A DNA stretch of 64,000 nt from Anaeramoeba flamelloides. Its lineage: Eukaryota; Metamonada; Anaeramoebidae. Location of the stretch: positions 4,650,001 to 4,714,000 of the forward strand of contig JANTQA010000023.1 in assembly GCA_027625915.1 (NCBI GenBank), given 5' to 3'. This document shows positions 33,991 to 44,518 of the stretch, one piece after another. Under the pieces are notes generated by a model that was given only the letters and a program-made list of their open reading frames with translations, did no database searches and had not been told where the DNA came from. Each line of letters opens with the position of its first letter. Within the stretch, counting starts at the first letter, position 1. The position numbers and the translations under genes are program-made.

Positions 33991-34554
33991 GTTGTTTTGT
34001 TTCAGTGTTAATTTGATTTTGGAAAACCTTTTTTGCACACTTTTTTTAACAGACAATAGAACAAATCTAATAACAAATAATTTGAGGTTCAAGAGAGTTT
34101 CTATCAATCACTTCAAAAAATCTGTGACTTTTACAAGACTTATCAGCAGTGAAACGTATTTCTCCTTTAAAGGTGTTTTTAAAAGGTTTGTAAATTGCCT
34201 GAAAGTGTTTGAAAGCTTCTAAAGGATAAAAGCTTGATAAAAGTCACGAGCGTTTTTGCGGTTGAGATTATTTTTTGAGTCACTATTTTTTTCCCAAATC
34301 TAGATCCTATTCAAATTTAAGTGGTTTCTTAGAATTGTTTTAATGAATTTAGGGCTTTTTTTAAATACTCTCATGCATCCTGCTCTTGTTTTTTTTCCAA
34401 TATTTCTTACAGAACAATTCAAAACTCACTCATAAAAATTGATGGTTGAGAGTAGTGAGATCAAATGAGTCAACTATTAAGTTTGATGTATTATTAAATA
34501 CCTTACAATAAAATCACAAAAGAAGAACTTTCTTGGAAATCTTATTGGTATGGT

Positions 34555-36915
34555 ATAACTGAGATAAACAACAGAATTCAACCAAAGATTCAATGGATAG
34601 GACACAATTATTGTGGTTTGTTTTTCATAGGACTTAAAAGGACGTTAGGCGACCTTATAACATTTACTCCAAATAAATTTACTTTTGAGAGAAAAAGGTT
34701 GGAAACAGAAAAAGAGTTTGATACCATTTTTAATTGGGAATCTTAGCAAAATTAAAAATCAAATCCTATTGATAAATAGGTGAATTTTATATAAATCCAA
34801 GTTTAAGTGTTTTACAGGTTCATTAATCTGTGGTTTGTGTTGAATACTCATTTGAATGGTTGATAACTAAAGTAGATCATGCTATTTTAACAAAAATCCA
34901 AGTTTTTATAAAGTTTACTATTAATTCTGAAAAGGGTAATTTTTAAACTTGCTTTAGATTATAAGAGAGAAGGTTTTGAAAAAAGTAGAATTACATAAAT
35001 CCTTATTCTAATGAGTAGATTATTGTTATTTTCAATTAGTTATTTCACAAACGATTGAAATTAAAAAACATTTTCAGTAAGGTTCACAATTAAAAATGCT
35101 GCCCAACCAATTTTCTGTACAACATTTTTCTCTCAATAGTTAGACAGCAATTTTAATTGGGAACATCAGTAAAATTGAAAATCAAATCCTATTGATAACA
35201 AGGTCAAATTTTTATAAATCTTGGCTTAAGTGTGTTACAAGTTCATTAATCTGTGGTGTGTTTAGAATACTCATTTGAATGGTTGATAACTAAAGTAGAT
35301 CATGCTATTTTAACAAAAATCCAAGTTTTTGGAGTTTATCAAGGAGATCCCTTATCACCAATTCTCTTCGCATTTATATCTCATTTCCTACTAGAAAAGT
35401 TAAAAACTTTAGCTGTTCATGTTCAAATGTATGCAGATGATCTTATTCTTATTATGAAAGGGCCATTAATCTCTCTAAAAATTAATTTAGAAAGTATTTT
35501 TGAAATAATAAAAAGATTTGGGATGAACCCACATAATAAAAAAACCAAATATAAAAAAGAATTAAAAGATATTTTTTATCTTGGGATTTGGTTAGAAAAA
35601 AACACACATCTTGAATATAATTTCAAAAAAGTGGAAAAGTCCTTGGAAACACTTAATCGATTGTTTCAACAAAATAAACTCAACAATGGAGTCAAAATAA
35701 CTTCTTTCAAAGCTCTCATTTTAAGTCAACTTTATTATGGTCTTGAAATATTTGACTTGAAACAAAATGATTTTGAAAGAATTGATAGATTTATCAATAA
35801 AACAGTCACAAATTTCTTACAAATTAATATCCATTCACCTCGATTAATTTATAAAACTGAAGCAAAAATTGATCTCGCTAGATTAAAAATATACCGAAGA
35901 AAATATAAATTGATAGAAAAATTAGATTTCTTAAATTTAAAAAAATTAAAAACAATACTAAATTTTCGAAAATTGGAAAATGAAAATATTAATTGGCACA
36001 CTAAGGGATTAAAATTATTAGATTTAGAATTAAAAGTTTTTCGATTAACCGAATTGGAAAATTCACCTAGTTGGAAAGTTCAACAATATTTATTAAATTA
36101 TAAAACAACCAAATTGCAATTTCAAACAACAAAAATATTTAAACTGGAAGCTTCAAAAACAATTCTAAAATTTCGAAATTTTACTAATTGTTTAAATAGG
36201 TACTCTTATGTAACAAGTAAAAATAAAAATAAAAATTGTGATTTATGTAAAGAAAAGTTAAATATTGATATCATTGAAGATTTCGATCATTTTTTATGGG
36301 ACTGTCCGGCCTATAAAATAAATCGAAAAATCTGGATATCTGAATTTTTTGAAAAAAATAAAAAAATTAATACTATCAGAGATATTATTAATAAAAAGTA
36401 TTCATCATATATATTATCATTAGTAAGTGATAATAAAATTTGTGATTCTTTAACAAAATTTCTAAAAAAAAGTTTAGAAATTAGGGCACACAGGAGAAAA
36501 GCAATTTTCTCTCTTCAAAAATAAAAAAAAAAAAAAAAAAAAATCCAAGTTTTTATAAAGTTTACTATTAATTCTGAAAAGGGTAATTTTTAAACTTGCT
36601 TTAGATTATAAGAGATAAGCTTTTGAAAAAGTAAAATTACATTAATCCTTATTCTAAAGTACATTATTGTTATTTTCTTTTAGTTATTTCACAAACAATT
36701 GAAATTAAAAATCATTTTCAGTAATGTTCCCAATTAAAATTGCTGCCCAACTCTTTTTCTCTGTCCAACTTTTTTCTCTCAATAGTACATTTCTGTGGAG
36801 TAAATGTTATAAGGTCGCCTAAAGCCCTTCTAAGTACTATGAAAAACAAACCAAATAATTGTGACCTATCCATTGAATCTTTGGCTGAATTCTGTTGTTT
36901 ATATAAGTTAGCCAT
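34555..36915. mobile_element. Fold-back element (about 200 bp arms) invaded by a LINE
   Basis: Left arm 34555-34745 (AACAACAGAATTCAACCAAA…) recurs inverted at 36715-36915. Each arm, read inward, encodes IQPKIQWIGHNY…FTPNKFTFERKR-like sequence (QLFGLFFIVLRRALGDLITF on the right), so the arms are coding-derived. Inside, a segment around 34740-34920 is repeated at 35155-35330. The LINE at 35331-36542 sits in the second copy. Family unknown. Confidence 0.65.
35331..36542 (+). mobile_element. 5'-truncated LINE (non-LTR retrotransposon) with reverse transcriptase and C-terminal zinc knuckle
   Basis: The LINE part begins GVYQGDPLSPILF (RT motif B), then MYADDLIL with the catalytic YADD, and a long Lys/Leu-rich thumb-like part. 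It ends with a CX2CX13HX4C knuckle (CDLCKE…DHFLWDC), as many LINEs have. The stop at 36524 is followed by about 20 A. The 12 bp ATCCAAGTTTTT occurs on both sides (35319-35330 and 36543-36554), a target-site duplication. The open frame from ATG 35253 is chimeric: its first 26 residues come from the pre-existing repeat. RT motifs upstream of B are absent, so this copy cannot be autonomous, though its remaining frame is intact, suggesting a young insertion. Confidence 0.9.
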
Positions 36916-36939
36916 TTGAAAATTAAAAGTCAAGTTTTT

Positions 36940-37160
36940 TGCGATTTTAAAATTTTGTCTGAAATCAAATTACTAATTGTAAATAGGTTCTCAAAGCCCA
37001 AACGATATCCCTTTTTGTTCAAACGCGAATGTTCCAAACGATTTTATTGGAAACCCGAGTACACTTGCTTAGAACAAAATTTGTTGGGTTGTGGGAAACA
37101 CTACAGACTAACATTAGAATGTCTATCATTCAAAATTTCAAATTCCGATAAATCTTAAAT
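36940..37160 (+). pseudogene. Transposon coding fragment related to 29280-29420
   Basis: Reads …LSEIKLLIVNRFSKPKRYPF… then KRFYWKPEYTCLEQNLLGCG. The centre of the 29130-29565 fold-back reads NPTLFVLTRFFKKLFIGN and AFEQNRACF in the same order. The family is not recognised. Confidence 0.4.
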
Positions 37161-37184
37161 TTAACAATCTTGTAGAGCAGTGAA

Positions 37185-37665
37185 AAAAATACCGGACATG
37201 AAAATAATCCCGGAAAAGATTTTTAATTGTGAATATTAGTAAAATTATTGTGTAATTTCATTTATTTTCAATCAAATTCCTTTTTTTAAGAATCGAACTT
37301 TTTCAATTATAACCCCCCCACTTATTAGAATGATGATTGATGAAATCACACTTGTTCAAAACCCCATTCAATCAATCAAAAAACAAGAAGAAAAATTATC
37401 ATTTTCCAAACTCTAGTAAACCTCAATAAAACTGGATTATTTTTCAAAAAAAGTTGATCAACATAGGCTATCAAACAATTACTCAAGTATTCTAGAGACA
37501 CCTTACTTTGATGAACTTTAGGTAGGTTTATTACTAATCTCATAAAAAAATTGGTTATTTATAATAAGGATTTCATTGAAATTAGACAAAAATTTTACTA
37601 ATATTCACAATTAAAAATCTTGTCAGGGGATTTTTTTCATGTCAGGTATTTTTTTTCCCTACTAT
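37185..37665. mobile_element. Fold-back element with about 75 bp inverted arms
   Basis: GAAAAAAATACCGGACATGA…TTTTTAATTGTGAATATTAG at 37182-37255 recurs inverted at 37588-37665. The ATTTTACTAATATTCACAAT end is shared with the neighbouring fold-backs, linking them into one family. Confidence 0.75.
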
Positions 37666-37989
37666 ATATCAAAATATAAACTCCATTTCAAAATCATTGA
37701 CCTATTAAAATTCAAATTTTGATAAAAAAAATTTTTTTTTATAAATTGTAGTTATCCATTTAAAAAAAAAAAATGACGTTTTAATATTTAGTTCTATACA
37801 CTTGAAAACTTTATTTTTTGTCTAAAAATAAAATTTCAAAAAAAAAAATTAATAAAAAAAAACAAAAATATTCAATTTAAAAGAAAAAGAATACTAACAT
37901 GTTGGTTTTACGATGTTAAAAAAAACTGTCTTATTACTATTCTTACCAATGGATCAAATTAATTTCCTGGTACAGGAATTATTTTTTTT

Positions 37990-38520
37990 TTTTTTTTGAT
38001 TTTAGAAATTAAAAGAAAATTTCAGAAATTTTGTTTTTATATCTATAAATTAACCATTATCACAGTTAACTTTTCCAGAATTTAAAAGGATTGAGTTATT
38101 TCGTTTTTATACTCTTTTCTTTTGAATTCTAGAAAAATTTATTTGTTTTTCTTGGGTTTTCTGTTTATTTGTCAAATCAATGGATTTTTGTTAGATTTTT
38201 TTGAGTTTTCTATTTATTTGTGCAAATTATATTGATTTTCAAATAAATAAAAAACTCAAAAAAAACCTAGAACACTTGTCAGATAAAACAGAAAACTTGA
38301 AGAAAACTTTGGCACTTGACGGCAATTTCTCGCTCTAAGGCACTTGACGGACACTTTCTTTAGGTTTTTTTTAATTTTTGAAATAAAATGTAAATTAAAA
38401 AAAACCTAGGCACTCTACCGCACCCAAATAATACTTTTTATCAGTTTTTAAAAGTTTCAAGAATTTAGTAAAATCTTTGATTTTTCTCCATTCTTTTGAC
38501 TTCTGGAATATATATTAACT
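37990..38520. repeat. Dispersed fold-back repeat family
   Basis: Carries the modules TTCTTTTGAATTCTAGAAAA, CTTGGGTTTTCTGTTTATTT, AAAAAACCTAGAACACTTG and three terminal-like phrases (GGCACTTGACGGCAATTTC, GGCACTTGACGGACACTTTC, GGCACTCTACCGCACC). Confidence 0.7.
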
Positions 38521-39209
38521 CTATGACACTCATTTATACTTCCCTAATTTCTAAATTGTTTTTTAGAATTTTCGATAAAGAGTAATAATTTTCTTTATCA
38601 TTTATCCAATGATAGAATAAATAAATAGTCTTTATTTCGAATAATATCGCAGATTTATTCTTTAAAATGTTCTTGTAAATATTTATTTTAAAATAAATTA
38701 CTTTTTTTTTTTTAATACAGTCGTTTTAGAGAAGTGAAGACTTTTTAAAAACTTTTATTCAGTTTTCTCTTTTAAAAAAGTGAAAACCTTTTTAGAATAA
38801 AAACTTTTTGAAATTTTTCTGTTTTAAAAAGGTGAAGGGCCACCCTTTTAATTTGGTGTTTGTGTTGGGGTGTGAAGAAAAACACCCTTTTCAAAAGTAC
38901 ACACCCATTAAAATAGAAAACGATAAAAAAGTTTTGAATCGAACAAAAAAATAAAAAAAAATTTCACTTTCTCAAGGAATACGTTTTTAGGTGAAAATAG
39001 TGAAATAATAGATAAAATCACCCTTGGATAAGTTATGTAATCCAAGTAATATTTGTCCAAGGAGAATTTCTTTTAGAAAAAATGTGAAATTTTCACAATT
39101 TCAATAATTTTCAGAATTTTTACCTTGTTAGATCATGCCAAATTTTGATTTTAATATTTTAGAATACCCATTTCAACTTTCAGAACTCACACTATTTTCT
39201 AGAGCTGAT
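38521..39209. other. AT-rich region, no gene recognised
   Basis: Phrases such as AAAACTTTT…AAAAAAGTGAA recur loosely (38740-38840), similar to the weak tandem stretch at 28500-28760. Nothing coding. Confidence 0.35.
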
Positions 39210-39510
39210 CTACATCTTTTTTAAATTTACTTTTACAAGTTTCAAATGTTCCAAAATTTGAAATACACTTGGAAAATCCCCAAAAACAAATTTTTACAAT
39301 GATTTTTTTTTGATATTTACAATTTTCATTTTTATGGAATAAGAAAGAAAAATAGTCTTCATGAAAAAGTAAAGATGACAAAAAATGGTTTTTTTTTTTT
39401 TTTTTGTCCAATTTCTTCTGTGTGAAAATTTTTTTTGAGAAGCGAAAGTGAAATAACACAATTACTCAACCTCCTCAAGGGTGGGAACGTAATCCTTAAA
39501 ACATAAAATA
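39210..39510 (-). repeat. Dispersed repeat, copy 2 (inverted relative to 841-1110)
   Basis: Reverse-strand motif order GTTTTAAGGATTACGTTCCC…GAAGAAATTGGAC…TTGTCATCTTTAC…GGGATTTTCCAAGTG equals that of 841-1110. Confidence 0.65.
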
Positions 39511-40111
39511 TAAAAAAGTTTGAATTTGAATAAATCTCATAAAAAAAATAGTTTTCACTTCTTTATAATAACTATACAGCTTTCCAAAAAAAAGATTTTT
39601 AAATGATGAAACATTTCAAATATTAAATACTCTTAAAGAAGTAATAAGTATGAATTTAACTTGTAAAATTGGGAATTTTCAAGATTAATTGAATTCTTGT
39701 GGAATGGGTTTTTTTCGGAAAGTCAAATGAAAATTTTGATTTTTTTATTTTTTAATTAATAGTAGTATATATATGGTTTAATTCTTTAATCCAAAATTTT
39801 CGATTTTTCTCAAAGAAGTGATGGTCACATAAAAAAAACAACTAAATTTTTACAAAGATCTTTGATCAACTTTTTTTTTGAAAAGTCGAAAAAAATTTTA
39901 TTCCATTTATTTTTCAACAATTAAAAAGTCTGATCTGGCTGTTCTATACAAATTGTAATGATAAAAATTTGAATTTCAGAAAAATGTATGGATTCCTTAA
40001 AAGGAGAAACAAATCAGAGAAAAGAACCAAAATATTTTCGAATTTCTTAAAAAAACAACTTATTATCAATTTTTTCTTTTTTCATTCACTGAATTAAACA
40101 ATCCTTTTCTT

Positions 40112-42048
40112 ATGAATGAACTTGAAAATGTTCTGAACAGCGAGCTTCGTGGGCTTCAAGATGAGTCAGATAAAATTTCAAGCTCTGAAGAGGAAATCAA
40201 AAAAAAAACCAAAAAAAACAAAAAAAAAAAAAAGAAACAGAAGAAAAAGAAATCCAAAGAACAAAAAAATTCAAAAACCTTAAGAAATCAAAGGAACTTG
40301 TGTTGCTTGAGAAATGCGGAAATTGGACTTTTGAAGAATTTGACAAAAATACAGATCCTCAAAATTTAGAAGTCATCAACGATATTTCTGATTTTCGCGA
40401 TAATTTTTCTTCAGCTGGTTTGTTTTTAATTTTGATCTTTTTTGTTACACTCAAAGTTTCTTAAAAGTACGACACGAAAGAGTCATTTTTACTTTAGCGG
40501 AATTTTTTCATATATATCTTTTCCAAATTTGATCTCCCAAAAATAAAAAACAAAAAACAAAAAACAAAAAACAAAAAACAAAACACAAAAAAACACAAAC
40601 AAAATCAAAAACAAACAAAAACACATGACTAAAATTATTTAAATAACTTAGACTCATTCCATTTTGCGACTTACCATTCAAAAAGGGGGTATTTTGTATT
40701 TTCTGTTTTGGACCTGGACAATGAAGAAGAAGAATTACTTGTAATGTGTAATTCTGCTGAAGATTGCGAGACGAAGGCGATAAAAATTTCAGATCTGAAA
40801 AAGCCTTTTTCACGGACAATAACCTGTCGTGGCCCAGGTATAAAATCAATTGTGGGTGCTTTTGACTCTTCGTTTTCTAGCTTTAAAGCAGTTAATTGTT
40901 CTCAGCATCATGCTGAACAAGAACTGCTCGATATGGAACAATTTTATGTAAATTTCTTTTTTTGTTTTTCAATCCTAGTTAAAGTTATAAATTCGACTCA
41001 AATTTAGACAGTAAATAAAAATAAAAACTCAAGACTAAAACAATCGATAAAGCAAACAATTATTAAAAAGACTCTTTTTGAAACAAAAAAAACTTTTTTT
41101 TTTTTTGATCTCTTCAAAAATTCATCAATAATCAATAGAAATTGTAAAATTTTGAATCAGTACTGTTGTTTCAAAAAACAAAAACGTTCCCTTTAAAGGA
41201 AATAAAAAGTTTTTTCGAAATTAAAAAAAAACTAAATTTTAATTTACTCAATAAAACAAAACCCTTTTTTGGGTTGTAATTATTTTTTCTGAAATTAAAC
41301 CTTCCTTTTTTTTTCGTAATTCTCAAATTTTTTCATTCAAATAATAAATTCTTAAATGGTAATACTCATTTTAACAATACTACAACACTTTAGAATATTA
41401 ATCAATTCAAATTTGGAGTCCTTTATATCAAAGAAGGACAAACAAAAGAACAAGAATATTTGTCCAACACTGATCCAAGTCAGGATTTTCTTGAATTTTT
41501 AGATCTCTTAGGTGAAGAGATTGAATTGGAAGGTTGGGGCAGATACAAGGGCGGCCTTGATACAAAAAGGGGTACGTGTGGTGAAAAAAGTTATTTTACA
41601 GAGTGGAATTCGTTTGAAATTATGTTCCATGTATCAACGTGCTTCCCCTACGAAGAAAATGATGATCAACAGGTTAATCGAAAGAGGCATATTGGAAACG
41701 ATGTTACAATTATTGTGTATCTAGAGCCAGGTGCAACCTTTAATCCTGAAGGGTTTGCGAGTATGCAAAGCCATGTCATAATTGCAGTCGAACCACTACC
41801 CAACAAAAAAAAACAGTACAGGTAAAAATCATCATTCTCCGAACTTTTTTTTACTTTTTTCTTTTTACATAAATCAATCACACAAATAATACCAACAACA
41901 TAAACCCAAAGAATTTGAAAACACCTATTTTGAATTATTAACATTAACACAATCACAATCACAATCACAAAAATCAGTAATTGAAAATCAAAATCCTTCA
42001 AAAGCATATTTAATAGAATATTTTTACTGGTGGTACAGATATTGCTAA
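40112..42048 (+). CDS. Rap-GAP domain protein (Rap1GAP/SPA1-like), multi-exon
   Basis: Exon 1 starts at ATG 40112 (MNELENVLNSELRG…), passes a Lys tract and continues ELVLLEKCGNWTFEEFDKNT to about 40417. Exon 2 spans about 40686-40947 (…LDLDNEEEELLVM… to LDMEQFY|GTAAAT). Exon 3 spans 41394-41821 after CACTTTAG. Exon 3 is the catalytic core: FKFGVLYIKEGQTKEQE, FLEFLDLLGEEIEL, GGLDTKRGTCG, EIMFHVSTCFPY and RKRHIGNDVTIIVY. HIGND carries the catalytic Asn known from Rap1GAP. Such proteins stimulate GTP hydrolysis on Rap-type GTPases, which control adhesion and the actin cortex. A last coding stretch (FENTYFELLTLTQSQSQSQ…) ends at 42048. The frame changes once inside the A runs of exon 1 (about 40198-40290), and the joins exon 1/2 and 3/4 are not resolved by phase. 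The domain call is firm; the gene model is provisional. Confidence 0.8.
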
Positions 42049-42908
42049 TTGTAAAATAAAAAGATCAAAATTTTCATTTGAGCTTTACCAAAAAAATCAC
42101 ACTCCACAAGAATGAAAAGAAATTTTAAGTTCCCAATTTCTGAAAGGTTAATTAATAATTTAACCTTGATTTTAAGAATTAAAAATTCGAAATGTTAGCA
42201 TGATTCCAAAATCTTTTTTTGGAAAGCTGAATGAAAATTTTGTTCGATTTATTTTGCAATAAATAGTAAATCCAAATTAAAAATAACGAAATTTTCACTC
42301 AGAGTGAAAAAAGAAAGGGTTAGGTTGAGTGAGGTAGATTATTAAATTTCAAAATTAGTCAAATTGAAATTTTTCATATTTTTGAAGAGTTTCTTGATTA
42401 TTATTATTGGTATAAAATTTTTTAATGGTTTTTAATAATTGCATGGGGAAAAACTAAAAGAGATTATTTTCTGATAGGTAGTATTTTATTAATTAAATTG
42501 TAGAAAATCAAAAATTTTGAAATCATCAATACTGAATATTTTTAAAAAATTTGTTCAAAACCCAATTTTAACCCACAAAAAGTTAAGTGGAAATTATTTT
42601 ACCCCTTAAAACAAGATGCAAAAGTCTAATTGGTCTCTTTATTCTTTTTTTTTTTCAAAATTCTTGCCAAAATTTTCTAGTATACCGTCTAAACCACCCA
42701 AACCTACTCTGGCATACTCTAAACTACCTTAACCTACCGAAAAAATGGGTTTTAAATACCCACGTTCAATATATTTCAATGGAATTGACTATTTTGAAAA
42801 ACATGGGAATTTGACCAAATTTGAAAACGAATAATTATCCCGTTGAGTGTCCAAAAAAATTCATTTTTAATAGATTTTAAGATCTTGGTTTATTCCAACA
42901 AATAATTA
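42049..42908. other. Intergenic DNA with a short C-rich repetitive stretch
   Basis: Around 42678-42740 the phrases TAAACCACCCAAACCTACTC and TAAACTACCTTAACCTACCG occur in tandem-like succession, unusual in this AT-rich context. The frame 42587-42814 crossing it is not convincing as a gene. Confidence 0.4.
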
Positions 42909-43010
42909 CGGCCAGTTCCACTTTTAAAACAGAAACTTTGAACCAAATTTAAAGAAGCAAAAAAATCTCAAATTAAGGCACATTTTTTGGATTTTTTTAA
43001 AATATAAACT
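42909..43010. mobile_element. MITE left-end fragment (copy 5)
   Basis: TA/CGGCCAGTTCCACTTTTAAA, then AAACTTTGAACCAAATTTAAAG and ATCTCAAATTAAGGCACATT. The right half is missing; at about 43004 another motif (ATAAACTCTTTTTCAGTCAAAGG) begins, which resembles the end of the 706 bp element. Confidence 0.7.
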
Positions 43011-43379
43011 CTTTTTCAGTCAAAGGTATCAAAAAAAAAACATTTTTACAAAAATATCAATTATTTTATATAATTGAACTTTGAAGAAAAAATAAGAAAT
43101 AAGGAGAATAATATGTATCAAAGAATTGTTGATATATGTCAGAAAGAAAACTAAATAATCAATAAATTTTCTAAAAAATTAAAAAACTCAAATTCTTAGG
43201 GACCTATTGAGAAAAACAACAATGTTCGTTTTGAACCCTAGATTGGTATTTGAATAATACATAAGAAACAGTTTTAACTTGATTTTCCATACTTTTCTTT
43301 TGGAAATCAAGTCTCCAAACGAAGTTTGTTGGGATTTTTGGTCTCTATTTGAAAAAGGAAAAGAAAATGAAGTGAAAAG

Positions 43380-43710
43380 CTTTCACATTTATTAATCAAA
43401 TATCATGATCAAAGTTCGAATAGAATTCAAACAGGAATCAATATAATTTCTCAACAATCATTTCCATTGTTTTAATAACCATTATAATAACACATTTTTA
43501 CTAAGTGACTATTGATCTTGCAATAATAAAAATAATTTGCAAATGAATTAGGTTTTAAAAAAACAATCGAAAAAAAAAAACAAAAATGTGAAAAAAATGA
43601 TTTCAATTTTGAAAATTTCCAAAATAGAATTTTTCTTCTAATATCTATACAAACCCTTTAAACACATTTAATTAACCCTCATATACAACTGGCTCTCTTT
43701 GACTCAAAAA
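43380..43710 (-). repeat. Dispersed repeat, inverted copy of 9040-9420
   Basis: Reverse strand shows GAGTCAAAGAGAGCCAGTTG, ATGTGTTTAAAGGGTTTG, TTTTGGAAATTTTCAAAATTG and GCAAGATCAATAGTCACTTA in the same order as 9040-9260. Confidence 0.6.
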
Positions 43711-44518
43711 TATATTATTGAAATTTTTCTCACACATCCAGAAATTAATAACATTAAAGGTTTTATTTAACAATTTATTTTTATAAATTCTATTCCTTTT
43801 AATCAAATTTCTAAATTTGAAGAAAACACTTTTATAAAGTACTTTGATTTCTATTGGTTTTTTTCAGCATTTGATCAAAAAAATTATTTTTTAATTAGGC
43901 TTCAAAACTAAATTTATAAACAAATTGTATACAGTATTCAAGATCTAATGATTTTACATAATTCCAAAAATCATTTTATTAATTTTTTAAAACTTTATAT
44001 TGTTTATTTAGCATAAAAATAAAAAAAATATGTATGTTAATTGAAAATTGATATTTGTACATTAAAATCATATTATATTTTTATATTTCTTGTAAACGTC
44101 AATAATATGAAAAGAAAAAAATTATTTATTCATTTTTAAAAAATAAATAGCTTGGATATTCAAAAAAAGATTCACCACTAATAAACAAGTAATACTTTTT
44201 TTCTTATTTTTTTGTTGGTAAGAATTAAAGCTGAAGCAAAAAATATAACATGATTAATACTATTTAGAACCAGTTTACTAACAATTCTGTTTTTCGACCT
44301 TTAAATATTTTTTTTTGAATATAATAACTTTTTAATTTAATTAGTATTCATTTTATAAAATTTCTTGTTTTTAAATGAAAAAAAAAAAAAAAAAAAGATT
44401 TAAAAAATGAATAGTGATTATAACATTATAAATAAATTGATAATCCCTATTTATTTTTATATATTTAATTTTATAATATTTTTCACACTAATGCAATTAA
44501 ATAACAAATAAATAAAGA
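43711..44518. other. AT-rich intergenic DNA
   Basis: No coding or repeat structure supported. An A-run of 18 lies near 44380. Confidence 0.4.
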
